From an uncultured Mediterraneibacter sp. (lineage in GTDB: Bacteria; Bacillota; Clostridia; Lachnospirales; Lachnospiraceae), in contig NZ_CALWFZ010000008.1 of the NCBI RefSeq assembly GCF_944377805.1, positions 1-64,000 of the forward strand: a stretch of DNA of 64,000 bases, written 5' to 3'. The position numbers and the translations under genes are program-made. How positions within the stretch are numbered: the first letter of the stretch is position 1; each line of letters begins with the position of its first letter. Below the pieces are notes generated by a model. The model was not told the DNA's origin, did not search any database, and worked only from the letters and a program-made list of their open reading frames with translations. Shown here in pieces: positions 53,317-61,707 of the stretch.

Positions 53317-55347
53317 TTATTTGGTCAGCAGCATCATAATCTCATTGCTTCTCTGAACAAATTCCGTCATTTCCTCAGGACTGAGCGGCTTGTGAGCCAG
53401 CATCGCCAGGTCATAGAGCTGTTTGCAGATAATCGGCACATTCTTGCTTCTCTTATGCGCTGTTAAGAATTGTACAAGAGGATGATTTGCATTGAGTACA
53501 AGTGTCGCCTGGCTTCCGAACATAGACGGATCCATACCGCCCATACCGTACATCTTCATCATCTCCGCCATACGCCTGTCCTGTTCAGACAGGACTGCCA
53601 TAGACGCTACCTTATCGTCCTTCAGCTTCTCTACTTTTACTTCCAGTTTGTCATTATTTAATTCCTTGCGGAAGATTTCCACCAGACTTTCCGACATCTT
53701 CTGGAAATCCTCCTTTTCGTCTTCTGCCACTTCGTCTTTTAACGAATCATGAACATCCGCATCAATACGAAGGAATTCAAGCTCCTGATGCTTCTGCTCT
53801 AAATAAGTAACAAACGTGGAGTCAATATTGTGAGTCAGGATAATCGCGTCCTGTCCCTGAGCCTTGAACATGTTGATATACTGGCTCTGCTGCACCTCGT
53901 CTGTCACATAGTAGATGCGTTTCTTCTCTTCCTTTTTGTCATCTCCGGCACCCTTATCCGCGGCAGCGGCGTCTGCAGCATCCGCCTCAGCCGGCTCGTC
54001 TCCGCTCTCCTTAACAATATCATCCAGCGTCAGATATTTGTGATCCAGATTCTTGTAGATCATGGAATCTTTCATCTTTTCGCCGAACTTCTCATCCTTG
54101 AGGCATCCGAATTTGATAAACGGACTAATATCATCCCAGTATTTTTCATAATTCTCACGGTCTGTCTTGAACATGCCTGTCAGCTTATCCGCTACCTTTT
54201 TCGAGATATAGTCCGCCACCTTGTTGACAAATCCGTCGTTCTGAAGCGCGCTTCTCGATACGTTCAGCGGCAGGTCCGGACAGTCGATAACGCCCTTTAA
54301 TACCATCAGAAATTCCGGAATTACTTCTTTGATATTGTCCGCGATAAACACCTGGTTATTATACAGCTTGATCGTCCCCTCTACGGACTCATACTCCATG
54401 TTGATCTTCGGGAAGTAGAGGATTCCCTTTAAGTTAAACGGATAATCCATGTTCAGATGAATCCAGAACAGAGGCTCCTTGTAGTCCATAAACACCTTGC
54501 GGTAGAACTCGATGTACTCTTCTTTCGTACATTCGCTCGGATTCTTTCCCCAAAGCGGATGGATGTCGCTTATAGATACCGGACGTTTTACAATCTTAAC
54601 CTTTTTCTTTGGCTCGCCCTCTTCGCCCTCTTTCTTCTCTTCCTCGATATGCTCGACAACTTCGTCCGTATCGAGCAGTTCCTCTTCATCGATCGTCTCA
54701 TACTCAGGCTCTGCGTTGGCCTTTGAAAGGAAGATCTCTACCGGCATGAAAGAACAGTACTTCTCCAGCACCTCTCTTGCCCGGTACTCGTTAGCAAATT
54801 CCAGACTGTCTTCATTCAGAAACAGAGTGATCTCTGTACCGACCGTCGTCTTACTTCCATCCTGCATCTCGTACTCTGTGCCGCCCTGGCTCGCCCAGTG
54901 TACCGGCGCCGCTCCTTCTTTATAAGAAAGCGTATCGATCTGTACCTCATCCGCCACCATGAACGCAGAGTAGAATCCCAGACCGAAATGTCCGATCATG
55001 TCATCCTCCGTCGTCTTGTCCTCATACTTCTCCAGGAACTGAGTCGCGCCGGAGAATGCGATCTGGGTAATATATTCCTCCACTTCGTCCGCAGTCATGC
55101 CAAGTCCGTTATCGATAAACTTCATCGTCTTCTCTTCCGGATTGACAATCACCTCGATCTTCGGAGTATAGCCTTCCGGGAGTTCATACTCTCCCATCAT
55201 GTCCAGTTTTTTCAGCTTTGTGATCGCGTCACAGCCATTGGACACCATCTCTCTCATAAAAATATCGTGATCTGAATACACCCATTTCTTAATAATCGGG
55301 AATATATTTTCGCTGTCAATTGATAAGTTGCCTTTCTTAATTTCCAT
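53317..55347 (-). CDS. htpG: Molecular chaperone HtpG (Hsp90)
   Basis: This 676-residue Hsp90 homologue begins MEIKKGNLSIDSENIFPIIK. The ATP-binding GHKL motifs (NGCDAITKLKKL, DNGLGMTADEV, GHFGLGFYSAFMVAD) and the middle domain are intact. A low-complexity acidic/Lys insert in the charged linker region (about 230-245) and an Ala/Asp-rich stretch near 445-465 are visible. ATG at 55347 has AGAGG upstream. It is controlled by a CIRCE element, placing it in the HrcA regulon. Confidence 0.95.
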   Translation of the reverse strand: MEIKKGNLSIDSENIFPIIKKWVYSDHDIFMREMVSNGCDAITKLKKLDMMGEYELPEGYTPKIEVIVNPEEKTMKFIDNGLGMTADEVEEYITQIAFSGATQFLEKYEDKTTEDDMIGHFGLGFYSAFMVADEVQIDTLSYKEGAAPVHWASQGGTEYEMQDGSKTTVGTEITLFLNEDSLEFANEYRAREVLEKYCSFMPVEIFLSKANAEPEYETIDEEELLDTDEVVEHIEEEKKEGEEGEPKKKVKIVKRPVSISDIHPLWGKNPSECTKEEYIEFYRKVFMDYKEPLFWIHLNMDYPFNLKGILYFPKINMEYESVEGTIKLYNNQVFIADNIKEVIPEFLMVLKGVIDCPDLPLNVSRSALQNDGFVNKVADYISKKVADKLTGMFKTDRENYEKYWDDISPFIKFGCLKDEKFGEKMKDSMIYKNLDHKYLTLDDIVKESGDEPAEADAADAAAADKGAGDDKKEEKKRIYYVTDEVQQSQYINMFKAQGQDAIILTHNIDSTFVTYLEQKHQELEFLRIDADVHDSLKDEVAEDEKEDFQKMSESLVEIFRKELNNDKLEVKVEKLKDDKVASMAVLSEQDRRMAEMMKMYGMGGMDPSMFGSQATLVLNANHPLVQFLTAHKRSKNVPIICKQLYDLAMLAHKPLSPEEMTEFVQRSNEIMMLLTK

Positions 55348-55406
55348 CTCTAACACCTCTTTGAATATCAGCCTTTCCTGTCGGCCGTGCTTTATGCCTA
55401 CAAGAC

Positions 55407-55435
55407 ATTCTAGTACAGGAAATTTTAAAAGTCAA
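55407..55435 (-). promoter_or_regulatory. Promoter of htpG
   Basis: On the minus strand TTGACT (55430-55435) and TAGAAT (55407-55412) are spaced 17 bases. It lies downstream of the CIRCE element. Confidence 0.75.
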
Positions 55436-55442
55436 TAGAAAA

Positions 55443-55469
55443 TTAGCACTCTTTTAAATCGAGTGCTAA
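55443..55469 (-). promoter_or_regulatory. CIRCE element (HrcA operator)
   Basis: A perfect TTAGCACTC-N9-GAGTGCTAA inverted repeat. It lies just upstream of the -35 box of htpG and overlaps the stop codon of the EamA gene (55466-55468). Confidence 0.95.
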
Positions 55470-56383
55470 CAATCTTGTTCCGGTCTGTTCACAATAATGC
55501 TCCCCGCGCACACAAGCGCCAGCGCCGCCAGATTTTTCCATTCCAGCACGGCCTCTCCGAGGATAATACCGGAGAGAGCTGTTCCAAATATAGGAATCGT
55601 AAATGTATACACAGCCACCTTTCCCACAGGATTATACTTCATCAGGACGGTCCATACACTGAACGCAACCGTGGAAAGCAGCGCCATATAAATAAGCAAG
55701 AGTATACTCTTTCCCGTAAATCCGGCAACCTGTCCGTCCATGAGCAGTCCGGTCACAATAAGAAGCGCGCCGCCCATCAATGTCTGGTACGCCGTGATCG
55801 TCATGGGGCTCTCCTGATCAGCTATAAGCTTGAGAAAAACCATACTGACCGCATACACGATGGTACAGATCAGTACCATCCCTTCCCCTCTCATCGAAAA
55901 GCCGCTGCCCCATGCGCCCGGGGCCAGATTCACCACGACGACGCCAAAAAGACCAAGTATACACCCCGCCGTCTTTTTCAGCGTCATCTTTTCATTTTTC
56001 AGCATGACATGAGCTGCAATCAGCGCGAAAAACCCCTGTGAGGCGTTGATGATCGAACCTTTCGTACCTGTCGTATAAGCAAGTCCGATATAAAAGCAGA
56101 CATACTGAATCGTCGTCTGTAAGAGCCCCTGGCGAAAAACCGGCCAGATCGAGGAGCGCTTCATTGTCAGAACCTTCCGCTCGAGAACGCATCCGATCAG
56201 GAAGGTAAACACTCCCGAAAGGAAAAAACGGTATCCGGCAAAGAGGATCTGGCTTCCCGCTCCGTTAATATTCAGCCACTCATACCCCAGTTTAATGCAG
56301 GGAAAAGCGCTTCCCCAAAGCGCGCAGCACAAAAGGGAAAGCGCAGTTACTGCTGCCGGCCTGTTATACAGTTTCGGGCGCAT
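55466..56383 (-). CDS. EamA/DMT-family transporter
   Basis: The protein has 305 residues with ten hydrophobic segments in two repeated halves, characteristic of EamA drug/metabolite transporters. Segments LLCCALWGSAFPCIKLGY at the start and GCILGLFGVVVVNLAPG mid-way are typical; the N-terminal YNRPAAVTALSLLCCALWGSA is similar to YdcZ/YicL types. It overlaps the cyclophilin gene by 20 bases. Substrate unknown. Confidence 0.85.
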   Translation of the reverse strand: MRPKLYNRPAAVTALSLLCCALWGSAFPCIKLGYEWLNINGAGSQILFAGYRFFLSGVFTFLIGCVLERKVLTMKRSSIWPVFRQGLLQTTIQYVCFYIGLAYTTGTKGSIINASQGFFALIAAHVMLKNEKMTLKKTAGCILGLFGVVVVNLAPGAWGSGFSMRGEGMVLICTIVYAVSMVFLKLIADQESPMTITAYQTLMGGALLIVTGLLMDGQVAGFTGKSILLLIYMALLSTVAFSVWTVLMKYNPVGKVAVYTFTIPIFGTALSGIILGEAVLEWKNLAALALVCAGSIIVNRPEQDC

Positions 56384-56882
56384 CGTATGCTTCTCCGAAA
56401 AGTTCCACCGTCACCTTTTTTATTCTCTGATCCTCCAGTGGACGGTCACTGTAGTCTGTCTCTGTTTCTGCGATTCTGTTCACTGTGTCCATTCCTTCCG
56501 TGATCTTTCCGAACGCCGCATAAGCACCGTCAAGATGCGGAGATTTCTCATGCATAATAAAGAACTGGCTGCCCGCTGAGTCAGGGTGCATCGCACGGGC
56601 CATAGACAGTACGCCCGGATCATGCGCCAGGTCATTTTGAAAACCGTTCTGAGCAAACTCTCCTCTGATCGTGTATCCCGGGCCGCCCATACCTGTTCCG
56701 TCCGGGCATCCTCCCTGGATCATAAAGCCTCGGATTACTCTGTGGAAGATCAGTCCGTCATAAAATCCCTTATTCACTAAGGATATAAAATTCTTCACCG
56801 TATTCGGTGCAATTTCCGGATACAGTTCCGCTTTCATAATGTCGCCGTTTTCCATCTCGAATGTTACAACTGGATTTGCCAT
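56364..56882 (-). CDS. Peptidyl-prolyl cis-trans isomerase, cyclophilin type
   Basis: The protein has 172 residues, no signal peptide and the cyclophilin signature FHRVIRGFMIQGGCPDG, SQFFIMHEKSPHLDGAYAAFG and the catalytic Arg. It catalyses proline isomerisation in the cytoplasm. ATG at 56882 has AAGGAGAGG upstream. It overlaps the end of the EamA gene. Confidence 0.92.
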   Translation of the reverse strand: MANPVVTFEMENGDIMKAELYPEIAPNTVKNFISLVNKGFYDGLIFHRVIRGFMIQGGCPDGTGMGGPGYTIRGEFAQNGFQNDLAHDPGVLSMARAMHPDSAGSQFFIMHEKSPHLDGAYAAFGKITEGMDTVNRIAETETDYSDRPLEDQRIKKVTVELFGEAYDAPETV

Positions 56883-56969
56883 AATACCATACCTCTCCTT
56901 CATCTAAACTGCTTATTCTTCTAAAGCGCCCGCAACACTTTGACAGACACGCCCTTTATTCTATCCGAT

Positions 56970-57581
56970 TTACACCGCCCCGTCAATCAGCCTTAGTCCG
57001 ATCAGACCTCCTTTTTCCTCATAACCGGTATCCCACAGATCTTTAAGCGAAAAGGTATAAGAGCTGCCATAGGTTGCCACGGTGATCCACATCCCGTCCG
57101 GCCGCTCCTCATATCCGTAACAGAGGAACCAGTGCCATACAAAATCTTTATAATACGCCTTCCTGTGACGCAGCATCAGATAGGGAACAGGAGTGCCGCC
57201 GTCAATATGGGAGCGGACAAAGTCCGCCGCCCTCTCGCACGGCTCCTCTCCGGGCAGTTCTTCCAGACGGATGTCTTTCTCCCCCGAGTCTCTCAGGTAA
57301 GCGCCAAACCCGTCTGTAAACAGATACAGCTTATTTATTCCGTTGATTCGGGGTTTCAGATAGGGCTTCATCTTCATCGAGAAATCCACATAGTCCTTCC
57401 GGCACAGCGCATGAAGATCATGGGGGTAGAGATGTTCCCGTCCTTTTTCAAGCGCCAGACAGATGCAGCAGTCGCATGCCGTGGCAGCGGCGCATCCGCC
57501 GATGTACATGACGACATTTCTGAACCACTCCTGGTTGCCTCCGACAGCTCCGTCTATTGTAAAATACTCAAGAATCTTTTT
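56970..57581 (-). CDS. Conserved protein with possible papain/C39-like cysteine-peptidase fold
   Basis: The protein has 203 residues. Its features are NQEWF near 17, GGCAAATACDCCICLALEKG near 28-47 (a candidate nucleophile Cys followed by a helix), HWFLCYGYEE near 150 (candidate His) and SLKDLWDTG near 180. This order of Cys, then His, then Asp resembles C39-like peptidases and BtrH-type folds, but is not conclusive. The ATG at 57581 follows GGAGGG at a long distance; GTG three codons earlier is possible. Confidence 0.55.
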   Translation of the reverse strand, partial: KKILEYFTIDGAVGGNQEWFRNVVMYIGGCAAATACDCCICLALEKGREHLYPHDLHALCRKDYVDFSMKMKPYLKPRINGINKLYLFTDGFGAYLRDSGEKDIRLEELPGEEPCERAADFVRSHIDGGTPVPYLMLRHRKAYYKDFVWHWFLCYGYEERPDGMWITVATYGSSYTFSLKDLWDTGYEEKGGLIGLRLIDGAV

Positions 57582-57627
57582 CATTACAAGCACACACCCT
57601 CCTGCTGTTTCTATTCGTACAGACACT

Positions 57628-57636
57628 ATTATAGCA
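57628..57636 (-). promoter_or_regulatory. Extended -10 promoter of the possible peptidase gene
   Basis: TGC plus TATAAT on the minus strand (57628-57636). A -35 is unclear. Confidence 0.5.
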
Positions 57637-57692
57637 TACGGTCTATGGTTGAAATGTACACTTTTTAATATTTTTTTTGGTCACTCGTTACA

Positions 57693-57721
57693 TTGTCCGT
57701 TTTCCCCGTCTGGATTATACT
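57693..57721 (+). promoter_or_regulatory. Promoter of the ugpC-like gene
   Basis: TTGTCC (57693-57698) and TATACT (57716-57721) are spaced 17 bases. AAGGAGG precedes the start. Confidence 0.75.
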
Positions 57722-57768
57722 GATTTCAGATTCAACGAAACCAGTTATTTTTAAGGAGGCTACATAAA

Positions 57769-58881
57769 ATGGCAAGTTTATCACTGGAAGGCATCCAGAA
57801 AATTTATCCGAACGGATTTCATGCAGTTAAAGATTTCAACCTCGACATTGAGGATAAAGAGTTCATCATCTTCGTAGGACCGTCCGGCTGTGGTAAGTCC
57901 ACTACACTTCGTATGATCGCCGGTCTGGAAGACATCTCCGGCGGTACTCTCAAAATCGACGGAAAAGTAATGAACGACGTAGAGCCGAAGGACCGTGACA
58001 TTGCAATGGTTTTCCAGAACTACGCCCTGTATCCGCACATGACTGTATATGATAATATGGCATTCGGTCTGAAACTCCGCAAGGTTCCGAAAGCCGAGAT
58101 CGACAAGAAAGTCCGTGAAGCGGCAAGAATCCTTGATCTTGAAAAACTTCTTGACCGTAAGCCGAAGGCTCTCTCCGGTGGACAAAGACAGCGTGTCGCT
58201 ATGGGACGTGCGATCGTCCGTAACCCGAAGGTATTCCTTATGGACGAGCCTCTCTCCAACCTGGACGCAAAACTGAGAGTCCAGATGCGTATTGAGATTT
58301 CCAAGCTTCATGAGAATCTGGGCGCTACAATCATCTATGTAACGCACGATCAGACAGAGGCTATGACACTTGGTACAAGAATTGTTGTTATGAAAGACGG
58401 AGTTGTTCAGCAGGTGGATACACCTCAGAATCTCTACAATACACCTTGCAATCTTTTTGTTGCGGGATTCATCGGATCTCCGCAGATGAACTTCATGGAC
58501 GCCCTGTGTACAGTCAAAGGCGACGACGTTACACTTACTGTCGGCAAACATGTGCTGAAAGTTCCGGCTTCCAAGAAAAAAGCGCTCATCGACGGAGGAT
58601 ATGACGGAAAGACAGTTGTACTCGGAATCCGCCCTGAGGATGTGCATGATTCAGAGGCGTTTATCAGCAACTCACCGGACAGTATCATCGAGTCCACGAT
58701 CAAAGTTTACGAGCTGCTTGGAGCCGAAGTGTTCCTGTACTTTGACGTAGAGGGCACTCAGATGACAGCACGGGTAAATCCGCGTACAACACTGAGAACA
58801 GGTGACAAAGCTGTATTCGCGCTCGACATGGAAAAGATCCACGTATTCGACAAAGAGACGGAGTTGACGATTACAAACTAA
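57769..58881 (+). CDS. ugpC: Sugar ABC transporter ATP-binding protein, UgpC/MalK/MsmK type
   Basis: This 370-residue ATPase has Walker A GPSGCGKS, FQNYALYPHM, LSGGQRQRVAMGRAI and FLMDEPLSNLD, plus a MalK-type regulatory domain (about 240-365). No permease or binding protein genes adjoin it, so it is an orphan: it may power several sugar importers, as MsmK does in streptococci. Strong start site and own promoter; own terminator. Confidence 0.93.
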   Translation: MASLSLEGIQKIYPNGFHAVKDFNLDIEDKEFIIFVGPSGCGKSTTLRMIAGLEDISGGTLKIDGKVMNDVEPKDRDIAMVFQNYALYPHMTVYDNMAFGLKLRKVPKAEIDKKVREAARILDLEKLLDRKPKALSGGQRQRVAMGRAIVRNPKVFLMDEPLSNLDAKLRVQMRIEISKLHENLGATIIYVTHDQTEAMTLGTRIVVMKDGVVQQVDTPQNLYNTPCNLFVAGFIGSPQMNFMDALCTVKGDDVTLTVGKHVLKVPASKKKALIDGGYDGKTVVLGIRPEDVHDSEAFISNSPDSIIESTIKVYELLGAEVFLYFDVEGTQMTARVNPRTTLRTGDKAVFALDMEKIHVFDKETELTITN

Positions 58882-58979
58882 TGCTTTAAAATTGGGATAG
58901 CAGCTGAGCGGCAGCAAAGATGCTATTCAACGCTGGTCACCTGACCGGCAGGCTTACCGCTTATCTATCATAATATGAG

Positions 58980-59012
58980 GGGCTGCACTTTCTGAATAAG
59001 TGCAGCCCTTTT
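58980..59012 (+). terminator. Terminator of the ugpC-like gene
   Basis: GGGCTGCACTT (58980-58990) pairs with AAGTGCAGCCC (58998-59008), then TTTT. Confidence 0.9.
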
Positions 59013-59020
59013 ATTCGAGA

Positions 59021-59100
59021 TAGCGCCAAGCCAAAATCCGGGCTTGCCCGAGACCTTTGCGGCCGCTTACAACCCCGGAATATTCCTTCTGGAACTTCCG
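59021..59100 (+). repeat. Dispersed hairpin repeat, copy C
   Basis: About 80 bp, roughly 80 % identical by eye to copy A. The right-hand hairpin keeps pairing although GTGCC/GGCAC of copies A and B is changed to ATTCC/GGAAC: a G-C pair became T-A. It lies between the ugpC-like gene and the CdaR-like gene, and is in frame with an apparent upstream extension of the latter that has no ribosome binding site. Confidence 0.7.
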
Positions 59101-59127
59101 AAGAAAGCTCTAACGACGGAGAAAAAA

Positions 59128-60033
59128 ATGGATCAGAGACAAGAACTGGAAAAAGCGCTGTGTGAGCTCAAACGGATTACAGGCATTGCCCTTGAAATCC
59201 CCGACGACACAGAAGAAGATATGGGACATGCCCTTTCTCAGATACGCTGTCTGTGTACGGCATATAAAGAAAAATATAACAAGACAGATTTTCTGAACGG
59301 GCTTATGACAGGCGGAATCCCCTCCTATGATATACAGGAACGCGCCTCCCGCCTTCATATCAATCCGGAAGAAGAACGGGTTCTGTTTCTTCTGGAGTCA
59401 AAAGACCTGGATGAAACAGTAAATGAAATACTGAAAAATCTGTTTCCCTCCCGGACAAAGACTTATCTCGTCCCGGTGACAGAACATACCCTCGCCGTTC
59501 TCCGCCCTGTCCGCGCGTCTGAGACGCCCGATGACGTCCGGCGCACCGCTCAGACAATGGTTGACACGCTGAACACAGAAGCTCTGATGAGAGTCCATCT
59601 CTCCTACAGCTGTGTCATAAACAGTCTCTCAGATCTCCAGGAGGCTTTTCGTGAGACGAGTCTGGCTCTGAAAGTCGGAAAGCTTTTCTATTCTGAACAG
59701 ACCGTGTTTCCGTACAACGAACTGGGAATCGGACGCCTGATCTACCAGCTTCCGGCTTCCCTGTGCGAGAATTTTCTAAAGGAGATCTTCGGAGCTGATA
59801 TTCCGAATTCATTTGACGAGGAACTTCTTGGAACAATCAACCGGTTCTTTCAGAATAACCTTAATATAGCCGAGACTTCCCGGCAACTCCATATGCACCG
59901 GAATACACTGATCTACCGCCTGGATCAGATCCAGAAAAAGACCGGTTTGGACGTCCGCCTCTTTGAAGATGCCATGACGTTCAAGATCGCCACTATGGTA
60001 CTAAACTATTTACAAGCAGAAAGGAAACATTAG
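59128..60033 (+). CDS. CdaR/PucR-like transcriptional regulator
   Basis: The protein has 301 residues. The C-terminal helix-turn-helix (LNIAETSRQLHMHRNTLIYR, about 248-268, then LDQIQKKTGLDV) is the PucR/CdaR type. Residues 60-200 form a GGDEF-like domain as in that family. The ATG at 59128 follows GGAG by six A residues. The next gene lies 3 bases on. Ligand and targets unknown. Confidence 0.82.
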   Translation: MDQRQELEKALCELKRITGIALEIPDDTEEDMGHALSQIRCLCTAYKEKYNKTDFLNGLMTGGIPSYDIQERASRLHINPEEERVLFLLESKDLDETVNEILKNLFPSRTKTYLVPVTEHTLAVLRPVRASETPDDVRRTAQTMVDTLNTEALMRVHLSYSCVINSLSDLQEAFRETSLALKVGKLFYSEQTVFPYNELGIGRLIYQLPASLCENFLKEIFGADIPNSFDEELLGTINRFFQNNLNIAETSRQLHMHRNTLIYRLDQIQKKTGLDVRLFEDAMTFKIATMVLNYLQAERKH

Positions 60034-60036
60034 ACT

Positions 60037-60537
60037 ATGAACGACGCATTATATGAACAGCTTGTTCCATGCAGGCCAAAAGCTTATGATCTTCCGGTCA
60101 GAATCCTCGTGATCGTTCTGATCGTTGCGGTTGCCCTGCTCGGAATGCCCCTTATCGGTTTCCTGTCATTTATGATCGCAGTCATACTGGCAGTTATCGC
60201 ATACTATTTTGTATTCCCGAAACTTAATGTAGAATACGAATATATCATCCTGAACCATGATCTCCAGATCGACGCGATCTACAACAAGGCGAAACGCAAG
60301 CGCATGCAGAGTTTTGATATACAGGCCGCTGAGATTATTGCCCCAAAGGGATCTCCACGGCTGAACTCTTTCCGCCCGGATAAAATATTCGACTATACAT
60401 CCGGCAACCCGTCCGCAAAAGCATACGCTGTCATGCTTCCGATAGATCAGAAGAATGTGTGCGTCTTTATCGAACCGGATGAAAAAATGGTAGACCATAT
60501 GAAACAGTGGATGGGGATGAAAATGTACCAGGATTAA
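60037..60537 (+). CDS. DUF6106 membrane protein
   Basis: The protein has 166 residues with two close hydrophobic segments (about 23-42 and 45-64). A soluble C-terminal part includes VEYEYIILNHDLQIDAIYNK and RMQSFDIQAAEIIAP, typical of the DUF6106 family. It starts 3 bases after the CdaR-like gene, so the two are co-expressed. Function unknown. Confidence 0.78.
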   Translation: MNDALYEQLVPCRPKAYDLPVRILVIVLIVAVALLGMPLIGFLSFMIAVILAVIAYYFVFPKLNVEYEYIILNHDLQIDAIYNKAKRKRMQSFDIQAAEIIAPKGSPRLNSFRPDKIFDYTSGNPSAKAYAVMLPIDQKNVCVFIEPDEKMVDHMKQWMGMKMYQD

Positions 60538-60558
60538 TTTCGGAAACTGAGAAATAAC

Positions 60559-60591
60559 AAGAGCTTGAGATACAACATATCCCAAGCTCTT
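60559..60591. terminator. Bidirectional terminator between the DUF6106 gene and trxB
   Basis: Stem 60559-60572 with 60578-60591 (AAGAGCTTG/CAAGCTCTT plus inner GATA/TATC) lies between convergent genes. Confidence 0.75.
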
Positions 60592-60624
60592 ATTGTTATA
60601 ATTTCACCTGTATGAAAATCCGAT

Positions 60625-61530
60625 TTAATCCACAACAAATTTGCACGCCGCCAATGCTGCCACAGCTCCGTCCGCCGCTGCGGTTGTCAGCTGCCTTACT
60701 TCTTTTGTCCGGCAGTCGCCCGCCGCGAAAATCCCCGGATGAGACGTAACACAGTCCTCCGCAGCCAGTATAAATCCGTTCTCATCCAGCTTTACGGCGT
60801 CGGCAAATATTTCATTTCTCGGAATCTGACCCACTGCGATAAACACGCCGGACACTTCAAGTTTATATTCCTTTCCTGTCTTTTTATTGTTCACAATGAT
60901 ACGCTCTACCGAACTGTCTCCGATAATCTCCCTGACCGTACAGTTCAGCACAAACTCAACATTCTCCTTTTCCTCCAGGCGCTTTACGATCCGATTCTCC
61001 CCACGGAATTCATCTCTTCTGTGAATCAGATAGACCTTGCGGCAGTAGTTTGAGAGAAATTCCGCATCCTGAAGAGCTGTGCTTCCGCCGCCCACAACGG
61101 CCACATCACGCCCGCGGAAAAACGCTCCGTCACAGGTTGCACAGTAAGAAACGCCGGATCCTGTGAGCCGCTCTTCATTTGGCACTCCCAGATGCCGGTG
61201 AGTTACCCCGGTTGCCAGGATAATGCTCCTGCACGGATATTCTTTTCCCGTGGTCTCTATTACTTTGACTCCTCCCTCATCCCTGATTCCCGTCACCTGC
61301 TCCGTCACGGTCTCAGCTCCCAGCTTCATCGCCTGATCCAGGAGATTCATGGAGAATTCACTGCCGCTTACGCTGGCAATGCCGGGATAGTTCTCTACAT
61401 TCGGGGAAGATGTGATCTGACCGCCAAATGTGCTCCCTTCGATAATAATTGTCCGTTTCCCGGCGCGCTGTCCATAGATAGCCGCTGTCATACCTGCGGT
61501 ACCTCCGCCGATAATCCCTATATCATACAT
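60625..61530 (-). CDS. trxB: Thioredoxin reductase
   Basis: This 301-residue FAD/NADPH enzyme reduces thioredoxin. It has the FAD loop GGGTAGMTAAIY, redox pair SYCATCDGAFF (about 133-143), NADPH loop VGGGSTALQDAEFL and the C-terminal FAD site GIFAAGDCRT. ATG at 61530 has AAAGGAAGACAGG upstream; 13 open codons upstream are excluded. Confidence 0.95.
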   Translation of the reverse strand: MYDIGIIGGGTAGMTAAIYGQRAGKRTIIIEGSTFGGQITSSPNVENYPGIASVSGSEFSMNLLDQAMKLGAETVTEQVTGIRDEGGVKVIETTGKEYPCRSIILATGVTHRHLGVPNEERLTGSGVSYCATCDGAFFRGRDVAVVGGGSTALQDAEFLSNYCRKVYLIHRRDEFRGENRIVKRLEEKENVEFVLNCTVREIIGDSSVERIIVNNKKTGKEYKLEVSGVFIAVGQIPRNEIFADAVKLDENGFILAAEDCVTSHPGIFAAGDCRTKEVRQLTTAAADGAVAALAACKFVVD

Positions 61531-61599
61531 ATTCCTGTCTTCCTTTCTACAAATAATATTATTCCCCAATGTCCCGCTTTTCTGCGGGTATCTGGCTAC

Positions 61600-61629
61600 A
61601 TTCTATCACTTCATAGAAATATATGTCAA
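61600..61629 (-). promoter_or_regulatory. Promoter of trxB
   Basis: On the minus strand TTGACA (61624-61629) and TAGAAT (61600-61605) are spaced 18 bases. An ATCTAG/CTAGAT inverted pair lies upstream (about 61644-61676). Confidence 0.7.
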
Positions 61630-61707
61630 TAGACAGACTCAACATCTAGCCCATCCCGGAAATCCACGCACTAGATATTGATACTTCATCTTGTATCCAA
61701 CGCAGTT

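Noticed and set aside
57781..58647. Open frame of 288 codons opposite the UgpC-type ATPase
   Set aside because: Antisense to a well-conserved gene with no supporting features.
59044..59127. N-terminal extension of the CdaR-like protein
   Set aside because: The in-frame ATG at 59044 lies within the dispersed repeat and lacks a ribosome binding site; the start at 59128 has a good one.
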